This document shows, one piece after another, positions 35,960-44,285 of a stretch of 64,000 nucleotides of DNA. This DNA is from Pandoraea faecigallinarum. GTDB taxonomy: Bacteria; Pseudomonadota; Gammaproteobacteria; Burkholderiales; Burkholderiaceae. The stretch is taken from contig NZ_CP011807.3 in NCBI RefSeq assembly GCF_001029105.3, positions 4,712,001-4,776,000 on the forward strand, given 5' to 3'. Numbering within the stretch: the first letter of the stretch is position 1; each line of letters begins with the position of its first letter. A model generated the notes under the pieces. It was not told the origin of the DNA. It was given only the letters and a program-made list of their open reading frames with translations, and did not search any database. Made by a program: the position numbers and the translations under genes.

Positions 35960-37231
35960 ATGAACGCATCGACAACGCATCACGCAACGAGCCCCAAGGG
36001 CAACCTCGCCACCATCGGCCTATGTCTTGCCATCGCACTGCTTGAAGGCCTCGACCTGCAATCCGCGGGCGTGGCGGCACCGCGCATCGCCAAGGAATTC
36101 GGACTCTCGGTTGCGCAAATGGGCTGGGCGTTCAGCGCCGGCGCCATCGGCCTGCTCCCGGGCGCGGCACTCGGCGGGCGCCTTGCCGACCGATGGGGAC
36201 GCAAGCGTGTCCTGATGCTGTCGGTCGCCTTGTTCGGGATTTTCTCGCTCGCCACCGCGCACGTCTGGCATTTCGAGTCGCTGCTGACGGCGCGCTTTCT
36301 GACGGGTCTCGGCCTCGGCGCTGCCATGCCCAACCTGATCGCACTGTGCGCGGAAGCGGCACCGGAGCGCCAGCGAAACACCGCCGTGGGGGCGATGTAC
36401 TGCGGCATGCCGTTCGGCGCCGCGCTGGCTGCCGTCATCGGCATCGTCAGCCCAAGCGAAGCGGGCTGGCGTCATGTCTTCTACGTCGGCGGTTTCGGCC
36501 CACTATTGATGGTGCCGCTGCTCGGGCTGTGCCTGCGCGAATCGGCGCAGTTCGTGGCAAGCCGGGTGGCACGCACGGCCACCGTCGCCGCCAGCCAGAG
36601 CGCAAGCACGCCCAGCGTGACGCACGCGCTCTGGCGTGAAGGCCGTACGCGCACAACCGTGGCGCTTTGGACCAGTTATCTCGGCACGCTCATCGTGCTG
36701 TACTTCCTGATGAACTGGCTGCCGTCGATGGTGGTGGCGAACGGACTGTCCCGCGCGCAGGCCGGCGTTGCCATCATGATGTTCAACATCGGCGGGGGCA
36801 TCGGCGCCATCGGCATTGCCAATGTGATGGACCGCTTCTCGCCTCGTCTGACGGTGATCGGCATGTATGTGGGCATTGCGCTGTCGTTGGCGGGTCTGTC
36901 GAGCGCCATTGGCGCGCTGACGATGGCGGCGGGTGCGTTTTTCTGCGGACTGTTCCTCGTGGGCGGCCAGTCGGTGCTGTACTCGATGGCGGGGCAGGCA
37001 TATCCCACGGAAGTCCGGGGCACGGGGGTGGGGGCGGCAGTGGCCATCGGCCGCCTCGGGTCGATTCTCGGGCCCCTGATTGCCGGTCAGTTGTTCGCGC
37101 TCGGACAAAGCGCGTCGATGCTGGTGTCGTCGAGCATTCCGTTGATCGTGGTCGCCGCGATTGCCGCGCTGACCGTGGTCGGCACCTTTGCACCGCGTCT
37201 CGTCGCGGGTGTCGCGCAGCCGGGACGCTGA
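35960..37231 (+). CDS. mhpT: MFS aromatic-acid transporter (MhpT-like)
   Basis: This 423-residue, 12-helix permease belongs to the aromatic acid:H+ symporter group. Supporting features are LCLAIALLEGLDLQSAGVAA in helix 1 (the D in this helix is typical of the group), GGRLADRWGRKRVLM in the first loop, and the position inside the mhp cluster. It likely imports 3-phenylpropanoid acids. It follows mhpD by 50 bp and precedes mhpC by 114 bp. The symbol is given by context; transport specificity is inferred. Confidence 0.88.
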   Translation: MNASTTHHATSPKGNLATIGLCLAIALLEGLDLQSAGVAAPRIAKEFGLSVAQMGWAFSAGAIGLLPGAALGGRLADRWGRKRVLMLSVALFGIFSLATAHVWHFESLLTARFLTGLGLGAAMPNLIALCAEAAPERQRNTAVGAMYCGMPFGAALAAVIGIVSPSEAGWRHVFYVGGFGPLLMVPLLGLCLRESAQFVASRVARTATVAASQSASTPSVTHALWREGRTRTTVALWTSYLGTLIVLYFLMNWLPSMVVANGLSRAQAGVAIMMFNIGGGIGAIGIANVMDRFSPRLTVIGMYVGIALSLAGLSSAIGALTMAAGAFFCGLFLVGGQSVLYSMAGQAYPTEVRGTGVGAAVAIGRLGSILGPLIAGQLFALGQSASMLVSSSIPLIVVAAIAALTVVGTFAPRLVAGVAQPGR

Positions 37232-37345
37232 ACCGTCGTCGTCCGGCTTGCGCGCCGACTCGGGGCAGCACGATCCACATGCCGTCGCGACTGCCCTTAT
37301 TCTCATTCTGGTTTTGAATCAGCAACATTCGTAGAGGAAGTCATC

Positions 37346-38224
37346 ATGACAGCAACCCAACCGGCAGCCGCGACGCTCACGGAAGCGTCGACGAGCCGTT
37401 TTGTCACCGTTCGCGATGCGGACACCGAGTTCCGAATTCACTACAACGACGCCGGCAGCGGCGAGCAGACCGTGGTGATGCTGCATGGCTCGGGGCCGGG
37501 AGCGACGGGATGGGCCAACTTCAACCGCAACGTCGCGCCGCTCGTCGATGCGGGTTATCGCGTGTTGCTGGTCGATTGTCCCGGCTGGGGCAAGAGCGCG
37601 CCGGTGGTCAACACGGGTTCGCGCTCGGAATTGAACGGGCGAGTGTTGAAGGCGGTGCTCGACGCACTGGATATCGAACGCGTGCACATCATCGGCAATT
37701 CGATGGGCGGCCATAGCACGGTTGCGTTCGCGCTGTCGAATCCCGAGCGCGTTGGCAAGTTGATCCTGATGGGCGGTGGCACGGGTGGTCCGAGCCAGTT
37801 CGTGCCGATGCCGACGGAGGGCATCAAGTTGCTCAATGGTCTGTACAAGGAACCGACCATCGAGAATCTGAAGCGCATGATGAACGTGTTCGTTTTCGAC
37901 GCCAGTTCGATCACGGACGACCTGATGCAAGCGCGCCTCGATAACATGCTCGCGAGCCGCGAGCACCTCGAGAACTTCGTGAAGAGTCTTGCCGCGAATC
38001 CGAAACAGTTCACGGACTATGGGGCTCGCCTGGGCGAAATCACCGCGCCGACGCTGATCGTCTGGGGCCGCGAAGACCGCTTCGTGCCGATGGACGTCGG
38101 TCTGCGTCTATTGGCCGGCCTGCCCAACGCGCAGTTGCATGTGTTCAACCGCTGCGGCCACTGGGTCCAATGGGAACACGCCGACGCCTTCAACCGCATG
38201 GTCATCGACTTTTTGAAGCATTGA
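37346..38224 (+). CDS. mhpC: 2-hydroxy-6-oxonona-2,4-dienedioate hydrolase
   Basis: The 292-residue alpha/beta hydrolase cuts the ring-cleavage product to 2-hydroxypentadienoate and succinate. The oxyanion region is [14 protein letters not shown]. The nucleophile elbow GNSMGGHS places the catalytic Ser at about 119. The catalytic His is in [10 protein letters not shown] near residue 272. It matches the C-C hydrolase group (MhpC/BphD) in length and motifs. It is the last mhp gene here; mhpF (acetaldehyde dehydrogenase) and mhpE (aldolase) are absent from the window. Confidence 0.95.
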   Translation: MTATQPAAATLTEASTSRFVTVRDADTEFRIHYNDAGSGEQTVVMLHGSGPGATGWANFNRNVAPLVDAGYRVLLVDCPGWGKSAPVVNTGSRSELNGRVLKAVLDALDIERVHIIGNSMGGHSTVAFALSNPERVGKLILMGGGTGGPSQFVPMPTEGIKLLNGLYKEPTIENLKRMMNVFVFDASSITDDLMQARLDNMLASREHLENFVKSLAANPKQFTDYGARLGEITAPTLIVWGREDRFVPMDVGLRLLAGLPNAQLHVFNRCGHWVQWEHADAFNRMVIDFLKH

Positions 38225-38263
38225 GCGAGGCCAGGCGGGCCGTTCGTCCACAACGTGCGCTTT

Positions 38264-38288
38264 GGCGGTGATCTCGCAGATCACCGCC
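38264..38288 (+). terminator. Perfect hairpin after mhpC
   Basis: GGCGGTGATCT and AGATCACCGCC form an 11-bp perfect stem with a 3-base loop, 40 bp after the mhpC stop. There is no long T-run after it, so it is a weak candidate for an intrinsic terminator. It also separates mhpC from the convergent porin remnant. Confidence 0.5.
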
Positions 38289-38347
38289 TCGTATTGCTTG
38301 CGATGAAGTCGTTTGCATAGCCGACCTCATCGTGCTTTGGCCTGTTG

Positions 38348-38662
38348 TCAGAATCGGGTCAGAACACCAACGCGCGCGATTGTCTGGCTGGGGCCGCTCG
38401 ATGTGCCGTCCGGCTCGACAATACCGCTTATCAATGCCTGAGCGTTGGCATTCGTGCGCTGATACACCACCTCCGTGTAGACCTTTGTACGCCTGGACAG
38501 GAAGTCGTTGAGGATCGTAGAGATTTGGTGTGCGTGGTTGTTGTCCGGATGGCCGTTGCCCTTCATGTACATGTCATCGATACCCGCCTGCATTTGCGGA
38601 TCCCATTGATAGGTCACGCCGACTTGCCCTTGGGCGGCGGCCGCGCCATTGGCGGTTGGCAT
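38348..38662 (-). pseudogene. C-terminal fragment of an outer-membrane porin
   Basis: About 100 residues match the end of Burkholderia-type general porins: QVGVTYQWDPQMQAGIDDMY, then LNDFLSRRTKVYTEVVYQRT and a final strand ending in RVGVLTRF with the terminal Phe typical of porins. The usual 250 or so N-terminal residues are missing and the upstream DNA belongs to the AraC gene. A possible frame change lies near 38660. It is a remnant left by a deletion or insertion. Confidence 0.85.
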
Positions 38663-38681
38663 AGCCGAAGACGTCGTAGTC

Positions 38682-39629
38682 CTACAGGTCTGCCGCGCGG
38701 TGAATTGCCTGTCCTTTTGCCGTCGATCGGAATCTTCCGGGGCTAACGCCAGCATTGCGTTTAAACGCAATGCTAAATGCGGTGTCGGACAAATACCCGA
38801 TCTTTGTCGCAATCTCCGTGAGCGACTCGTCGGTATCTTTCAAGGCGGTTCGGGCCAGCACCATGCGCCAGCGGTTCAGATACTCCAGCGGCGTCTCCCC
38901 GACACGCTCGCGAAATCGGTTGGCAAACGCGGTTCTCGACATCGCGACAGTACGGGCCAGACTATCGACTGTCCACCGCTTGTCCGGCGCCTCATGCATC
39001 GCTGACAGTGCCTTGCCGATCTTTGCATCGGACAACGCACCGAGCCAGCCGGCCGGCTCGGACGACTTGCCGAGGTAAGCGCGCAGAAGATGCACGAGCG
39101 CGAGCGCCGCGAGACTGCTGCGCGCTACCTCGCCCCCAATGTGCAGGTCACTGGACTCCAGCCGCAGCAGGCTCAGGACATGAGCGAGCGCGCCGGATCC
39201 CACATTGCTGGCACGCAGATGAATCAATGGCGGCAGGTGGCGTAGCAGAACGTCGCTTACATCATTCTCGAACGTGAAGCGGCCGCTGGTCATACCAACC
39301 GCTACGCCTTCGCCGTCGCAGTAATGACGCGCGATACCGTCCGCACCACGACGACTGCGCACAGTACTCACGCCGTCCCCCGGTCTGCATGCCGGATCGC
39401 TTGCCACATGAAACGGACGGCCATCCGTCAACAGATAAAAATCCCCTTCTTCCAGCCGGATCGGCGCGTCGCCGTCGGGCCAGAGGTAGACCTGCCCTGA
39501 CAGCACACTGCCGAACTTGATGTGCTTGTACGCCGGGAAACGAAGGGCCCACGCGCCCTGCCCCTCGAACCGTGAAGACAGCGCGCTACTCACGCGCAAT
39601 GTCGAGAGCACATCGGAAAGCGCGTCCAT
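38682..39629 (-). CDS. AraC-family regulator with cupin_6 domain
   Basis: From the ATG at 39629 the protein has 315 residues. The N-terminal half is a cupin_6-type sensor (LSGQVYLWPDGDAPIRLEEG, then LLTDGRPFHVAS). The C-terminal half has the double AraC helix-turn-helix (VDSLARTVAMSRTAFANRFR and LTEIATKIGYLSDTAFSIAF). It is divergent from the alcohol dehydrogenase-like gene (111-bp gap) and so probably controls it. An earlier in-frame ATG at 39704 lies within the divergent promoter region. Confidence 0.92.
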   Translation of the reverse strand: MDALSDVLSTLRVSSALSSRFEGQGAWALRFPAYKHIKFGSVLSGQVYLWPDGDAPIRLEEGDFYLLTDGRPFHVASDPACRPGDGVSTVRSRRGADGIARHYCDGEGVAVGMTSGRFTFENDVSDVLLRHLPPLIHLRASNVGSGALAHVLSLLRLESSDLHIGGEVARSSLAALALVHLLRAYLGKSSEPAGWLGALSDAKIGKALSAMHEAPDKRWTVDSLARTVAMSRTAFANRFRERVGETPLEYLNRWRMVLARTALKDTDESLTEIATKIGYLSDTAFSIAFKRNAGVSPGRFRSTAKGQAIHRAADL

Positions 39630-39740
39630 TTTGTACGATCCAATAAGAATTTTGTATTTTTGATAATAGTAAATACTGACTGCAAACGCCATCATTGCCT
39701 TCATGACGGATCAATCGATGACTCGACCAAAGGAAAAGCG

Positions 39741-40817
39741 ATGAAAGCGTGGGAACTCGAAAAGCTGGGGGGCGCGCTGCGTCTGGTCGACAAGCCAGTG
39801 CCGGAAGCGCGTCCGGGAAGTGTCGTGGTGCGGATGGAGGCCTCGGCCCTGATGTCGTACATGACGCCGTACGTCGAGGGAAAACTGCCGATCTATCATG
39901 CCCCCGACAAACCGTTCGTTCCCGGAGGCAACGGTGTCGGCGTGGTCCACGCCGTCGGCGCGGACGTGTGGCATGTCCGCCCGGGGCAACGGGTTGTCAT
40001 TTCGTCGTACATCGTTGCCCAGGAAAACGTGGAGGAGCCCGGGCAGTTTCTGCTCGGTGTGACCGCGATGGGCGCGATTGCCGAAAAGATGCAGAACGAC
40101 TGGGCCGACGGAACTCTTGCCGAATATGCGCTGGTGCCAGCGACCGCGATCACGGTGGTCGACGACCTGCCTGACGTCGATGTTACGGAGCTGGCCACCA
40201 CCACGCGGCACTTGGTGCCATACGGCGGGTTGTTGCGTGGCCGGTTGACCGCAGGTGAGACCCTCGTCGTCTCCGGGGCGACGGGCGCCTACGGCACCGC
40301 CGCGGTGCTCGTGGGCCTTGCCATGGGCGCGGCGCGTGTGGTTGCCGTCGGGCGCAACGCCGATGCCCTGAGTGCGCTCGCCTATGTGGGTGGCCCGCGT
40401 GTCGTGCCTGTCGCGGTCAGCGGCGACATCGCGGCCGACGCCGCGAAGATTCGCGAGGCGGCCGCGGGCGGCGCACATCTCGCGTTCGACATGGTGGGCG
40501 GCGCCACGGACCCCAACATGACGCTGGCGGCAATGCGTAGCCTGCGCTACCAGGGGCGTCTGGTGTTGATGGGCTCGATGACAGCGCCGCTGCCGCTTTC
40601 TTATCTCGAACTGATGATGAACGGGTGGGAGGTGATCGGAAATTTCATGTACCCCCGTCACGCCTATCGACGCTTGCTCGACCTGATCCGATCCGGACAG
40701 ATCGACCTGAGCGTCCTTCGTCCGCAGGTCCTGCCTTTGTCGGAGTTACCACAGGGGATGGCGCTGGCGGGTCGGGCGAGCAACTTCGAATGTGTTGTGA
40801 TGCAGCACGGGGGGTGA
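39741..40817 (+). CDS. Zinc-binding-type alcohol dehydrogenase/quinone oxidoreductase-like protein
   Basis: The 358-residue protein belongs to the medium-chain dehydrogenase/reductase superfamily. It has the N-terminal GroES-like domain (PFVPGGNGVGVVHAVGADV, then RPGQRVVIS). The NADP-binding Rossmann fold has VVSGATGAYGTAAVLVGLAM and continues to HLAFDMVGGATDP. The four structural zinc cysteines are not visible, so it may be a zinc-free reductase. It is preceded by AGGAAAAGCG before the ATG at 39741. It is 3 bp from the VOC gene and divergent from the AraC regulator. The substrate is unknown. Confidence 0.88.
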   Translation: MKAWELEKLGGALRLVDKPVPEARPGSVVVRMEASALMSYMTPYVEGKLPIYHAPDKPFVPGGNGVGVVHAVGADVWHVRPGQRVVISSYIVAQENVEEPGQFLLGVTAMGAIAEKMQNDWADGTLAEYALVPATAITVVDDLPDVDVTELATTTRHLVPYGGLLRGRLTAGETLVVSGATGAYGTAAVLVGLAMGAARVVAVGRNADALSALAYVGGPRVVPVAVSGDIAADAAKIREAAAGGAHLAFDMVGGATDPNMTLAAMRSLRYQGRLVLMGSMTAPLPLSYLELMMNGWEVIGNFMYPRHAYRRLLDLIRSGQIDLSVLRPQVLPLSELPQGMALAGRASNFECVVMQHGG

Positions 40818-40820
40818 GCC

Positions 40821-41210
40821 ATGCGAATTGTTCGTCAGGCGTTCCGGCTATATGTGACTCCGCAACAGCTCGACGCCACAATCACTTTCTACGAGAAGCT
40901 CCAGACGACGACCTGCGCGCTGCGCATCACGCTGCCAAGCGCCGGCATAACGGTGGCGGTTGTCGGCGGCTTCATCATTCTCGGCGGTGAGCGCGAAGTC
41001 ATCGCCCCGATCTGCCACGTTAGCGCCGTGCTGACGGTCGACTCGCTGGATGCCGCCCTGACGTCTCTCGTCATGCAGGGCGCGCAGATTTTGAATGCGC
41101 CGCATGACAGCGCCGCGGGAGGCCGCAATCTGGTCGCGCAACATCCCGACGGTCTGATTGTCGAGTACTACGAAGCCCCCGAATCGGTGGCACAGCTCAC
41201 AGATCATTAG
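40821..41210 (+). CDS. VOC (glyoxalase/dioxygenase-like) family protein
   Basis: The 129-residue protein has the paired beta-alpha-beta-beta-beta pattern of the vicinal oxygen chelate fold. Indicative parts are ATITFYEKLQTTTCALRITL, SLDAALTSLVMQGAQILNAP and the closing QHPDGLIVEYYEA. It starts 3 bp after the dehydrogenase stop and is likely co-transcribed. Function within the pair is not clear. A short frame starting at 41220 follows and ends at 41309; it encodes only 29 residues and I do not support it as a gene. Confidence 0.8.
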   Translation: MRIVRQAFRLYVTPQQLDATITFYEKLQTTTCALRITLPSAGITVAVVGGFIILGGEREVIAPICHVSAVLTVDSLDAALTSLVMQGAQILNAPHDSAAGGRNLVAQHPDGLIVEYYEAPESVAQLTDH

Positions 41211-41329
41211 GAAACGATCATGAGCACACGACAACATCCTGTCGACTCGGGAAGGTGGCGGCCGCAGCCTTCGGCCTTGGTCGATCAGTGCGCAGATCAT
41301 CTGGCGTGAGCAATGAGACGGGCATGTAA

Positions 41330-42178
41330 GAGCCGGTTTACGATCTCCTGAGCAGCAGTGCCAAAAAGGCGAGATGGACAAACTGCAAGCTGGTGTTGAG
41401 CAAACGCTCACAGTTCTTCCATAAGCGCCGGTTCTTCTCCAGCCAGGCGAAACTGCGCTCGACGACCCAACGCTGCGGCAGGACCTTGAAAGTATGCAGT
41501 TCGCTGCGTTTGGCGATCTGCACCGTGACCCGCTCGCCCAAGATCTCGCGCACGCCCTGCGCGAAGGGTTCGCCCACGTAACCGCCATCGACCAGCACAC
41601 TTTGCACCTGTCCCAAGCGAGGCTTGCCGTGCTCGAACGCCAGCAACGCTCCTTTGCGATCGGTCACCTCGGCAGTGGTTACCGCCACGGCGTGCGGCAA
41701 GCCCTGCGTGTCTACGGCAATATGACGCTTGATGCCCGACACCTTCTTGCCCGCGTCATAACCCTTATGCGCTGCCGTGTCAGTGTTCTTCACGCTCTGC
41801 GCGTCCACGATCAAGAACGTCGTGCTGGCGCTGCGTCCCTGTCTTGTGCGCGCCGCGCCAACCTGATTTTTTGAGTGCCTGCTCCAGCACGCTCACGCCG
41901 TGCTGGTCAGGCTGACTCCATTTGCTGAAATACGCGTAGACGGTTTGCCACTTGGGAAACTCGCTGGGCAAGAAGCGCCATTGGCAACCTGTACGCAACA
42001 GATACAGCACCGCGCAAAACACCTCGTACAAGTCCACCGTCGTGGGCTTCGTGCGCCGGCGCACGCTGCGCAACAGCGGCTCGATCTCCGAGAACTTCTC
42101 TCGGCTTATGTCACTCGCGTATTTCTTTCTCGTCATCCTCGAATTATCAGGGATGACCAGAAGATCGCAAACACGTTC
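41330..42178 (-). mobile_element. IS5-family insertion sequence
   Basis: The element is about 849 bp. Imperfect terminal inverted repeats of 21 bp (41330-41350 and 42158-42178, about 16 of 21 matching) share the core CGATC and flank a two-frame transposase. The trinucleotide TAA lies directly outside both ends (41327-41329 and 42179-42181), a plausible 3-bp target duplication. The element sits 115 bp outside the left boundary of the prophage element. Confidence 0.85.
41338..42136 (-). CDS. IS5-family transposase encoded in two overlapping frames
   Basis: The first frame (42136 to 41780) gives the DUF4096-type N-terminal domain (TTVDLYEVFCAVLYLLRTGC, then WRFLPSEFPKWQTVYAYFSK). The second (to the stop at 41338) gives the DDE domain (VDAQSVKNTDTAAHKGYDAG, then IKRHIAVDTQGLP, VDGGYVGE and RWVVERSFAWLEKNRRL). 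At the T-run 41867-41872 (A6 on the coding strand) the frames can be joined: reading one A fewer gives LKNQVGAARTRQGRSASTTF leading straight into the DDE domain. Such A-run frameshifting is common in this IS group, so the element may be functional rather than broken. Confidence 0.88.
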
Positions 42179-42293
42179 TAAGAGACCCACAAGGTCGCCG
42201 CGTCCGCACGAAACAGCCGCCACTTAGAGGTTCATCTACCGCGCGGCATTCTTCAACAACAACGAATGCCGTTCGTAGAGGATTGATCTAAAC

Positions 42294-42383
42294 GTAGAAC
42301 AAAAAAAGCGGGGCCCATCTCTGGGATCCGCTTCGGTATTGGTGCGGCTGCAGGACTCAAACCCGGCGCCTGATGATTACAAA
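42294..42383. repeat. Left attachment-like repeat (degenerate tRNA-Thr 3' half)
   Basis: The 90-bp sequence aligns to 55751-55842 with about 10 differences. It includes a poly-A/hairpin terminator-like part, the CCA end, and the T-arm through to the anticodon loop (ends TGATGATTACAAA). It is no longer a tRNA: the 5' half is missing and the acceptor and T stems are mutated. The flanking 42184-42293 holds no gene. Confidence 0.85.
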
Positions 42384-43049
42384 GCCCTGAAGAAATCTTT
42401 TGAAATCAACAATGCCCCCCGTATTTTTGTTCTACTTCGCACGTAATCGCAGCGGCCGCAAGTGCACGCCTGTCCGTGCGGCGGAAGCCGATTGTAGAAC
42501 GGGGAGACGCGTCGGCCGTGCTTCAATCGTCCTTGCCAACGAGTTAGCGGAAGTCTCTACCGGCGACTTCTAAATTGTTTTTGGTTGTAATAGGTCGTCG
42601 GACGATCGAAGACCCGAAGCGCCAAATTGCTTTTGCGTCTCCGACGACGAAGCAGCCGACGCAGGCGGCTTAGAATCGATAATCTTTTGAACGGTATACA
42701 TCCCAATCCCAAAATTAGCTGGGGCGTTTAGGATTTCAACGGTGCTTGATAGGTTCGCAAACGGTAACCAGACATCGCTCGAAAATCTCCGTGGTTCCTG
42801 AGTGAAAAAATTGTTTGCGGAGCGTTTTAGCCAGTATCTCGCCCCGGCGCAAAGCATTGGGTGTGGGGGAGGGATACGCATCCGGCGGGGCATACGCCAT
42901 GAACGTTTTCGATGTCTACCGACACATTTCGAGAGTCGACGCATCGGAAGATTTATTCGGAAGTTGCTGAAACTCAAGGCCCGATACTGCTGCGATGATG
43001 GATCTAGCCAACTTATCGGCTAAATCCACGCAAATCACAGGAGACCTTG
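42384..43049. other. Region inside the left end of the element without a firm gene
   Basis: No confident gene is seen. A minus-strand frame (42977-42570) encodes a C-terminal part with some protein-like character (WLPFANLSSTVEILNAPANF) but has an arginine-rich, doubtful N-terminus and no good start, so it may be a gene fragment. The remainder appears to be decayed DNA at the distal end of the element. Confidence 0.4.
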
Positions 43050-43346
43050 ATGAGCATTTCAAATGACGGAAAGGGCTGTGCAAATGGAGGAGAAGGTGGA
43101 TTCGACATCCCCGAGACACTGGCACGCGAAGGGCATGTTGTCTGGTTCTACGAACACAGGAAGTACCTTGGGTTCGTGTGGGATGAGTCCGCGAAGGAGA
43201 TAAAGAAGGCACCGGTTACCGATCCCGAACATGCGATCTACTTCGACACGTTCGCGCACGCCGTAGTCTCGTCTGACCGATTGGCTAGTCCCAGCGTCAT
43301 TCTTTATTCGCCGGGCAAAGGATTGCCGCCTGAGGTGAAGGGGTAA
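43050..43346 (+). CDS. Hypothetical protein of the element's cargo region
   Basis: This 98-residue frame begins with ATG at 43050 after a reasonable Shine-Dalgarno (CAGGAGACC). It is soluble and has a well-formed middle part (LAREGHVVWFYEHRKYLGFV, later HAIYFDTFAHAVVSS). No family is recognised. It lies 250 bp before the PLD-nuclease gene on the same strand. That gap (43347-43596) shows no gene. Confidence 0.6.
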   Translation: MSISNDGKGCANGGEGGFDIPETLAREGHVVWFYEHRKYLGFVWDESAKEIKKAPVTDPEHAIYFDTFAHAVVSSDRLASPSVILYSPGKGLPPEVKG

Positions 43347-43596
43347 GCTCTACGGGGCCGTCAAGAACGGCGGTCCCCGCACGCCACTCTCCGTAGTCTG
43401 CGGCAGGACTTCTTAGGTCAAATCTTCAGTCCGAACTACATACTTCACTCACCAAAGCCTAGAACGAAGCCGATATTTGCGAGGTAGTTTTGGATACGGC
43501 GCCCATTTCCTGCGACGCGCCGATGAAGCCGTCGAGGGCCTTCAACCTCTTAACCATTTAAGTGCCCCCCGCTTACTCGCTTCAGTGAGGGATTAA

Positions 43597-44280
43597 GTGG
43601 CAAAATTTTTGAACACGAGTGCAACAAACTATTTTCTTGAGGAGTTGATCAAAGAAGCCGTTGACCGAGTGATTCTGATCAGTCCGTTCCTTAAGCTCAA
43701 TGACCGAATAAAAGAGCTACTTGCAGACAAGAACCGTCTCAAAATTGACGTTAGGCTCGTCTACGGCAAGAGCGAGTTGCAGCCCCCGGAGATCGAATGG
43801 CTTAAGGAACTTACCTACATTCGCACTAGCTACTGCAAAAACTTGCATGCCAAGTGCTACATAAGCGAAGAATTATGCGTCGTTACGAGCCTAAATCTCT
43901 ACGAATTTAGTCAGATCAATAACAACGAGATGGGGGTGCTCATTCGGAGATCGGAAGACGCAGACTTATATCGAGATGTGTATGAAGAGGCTCAACGAAT
44001 AATTCGCATTAGCGAAGAAGTACGTATCTCACTCGAGCGCCCCAACGGAGAAGTCGTCGAAGATGTGCGGCCAGATAACAGCATCGCCGGGGGAGTAATA
44101 GCGAAGCTCACTTCGTCCAAGCTTAGTAGGCGCCTTGGAATACCGACGAACGAACTTTTGGACCGGGCTGTGAGTGCTGGGTACTTTGATTTGATAAACG
44201 GTGAGCATGTCCTTTCTGCTCTGGGTGAAAATTCCGGCATAGTGTTCGTGCCGAAATCCCGCCACGGTGCTTACTTGTAA
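43597..44280 (+). CDS. PLD-family (phospholipase D-like) nuclease, phage cargo
   Basis: The 227-residue protein starts with GTG at 43597 after GAGG. It has one HxK-type catalytic motif (CKNLHAKCYISEELCVVTSL) followed by NLYEFSQINNNEMGVLI, which together resemble the HxK(x)4D/N motif region of PLD-like nucleases. The N-terminal part (AVDRVILISPFLKL) is also typical of the fold. About 70 residues at the C-terminus look like a small winged-helix or coil addition (IPTNELLDRAVSAGYF). Such proteins function as dimers. The gene is AT-rich and sits between the attachment repeat and the IS481 element. A role in phage competition or defence is inference. Confidence 0.8.
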   Translation: MAKFLNTSATNYFLEELIKEAVDRVILISPFLKLNDRIKELLADKNRLKIDVRLVYGKSELQPPEIEWLKELTYIRTSYCKNLHAKCYISEELCVVTSLNLYEFSQINNNEMGVLIRRSEDADLYRDVYEEAQRIIRISEEVRISLERPNGEVVEDVRPDNSIAGGVIAKLTSSKLSRRLGIPTNELLDRAVSAGYFDLINGEHVLSALGENSGIVFVPKSRHGAYL

Positions 44281-44285
44281 TAGCC

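Noticed and set aside
41220..41309. Short frame after the VOC gene
   Set aside because: Only 29 codons, no ribosome-binding site, no hydrophobic or motif content.
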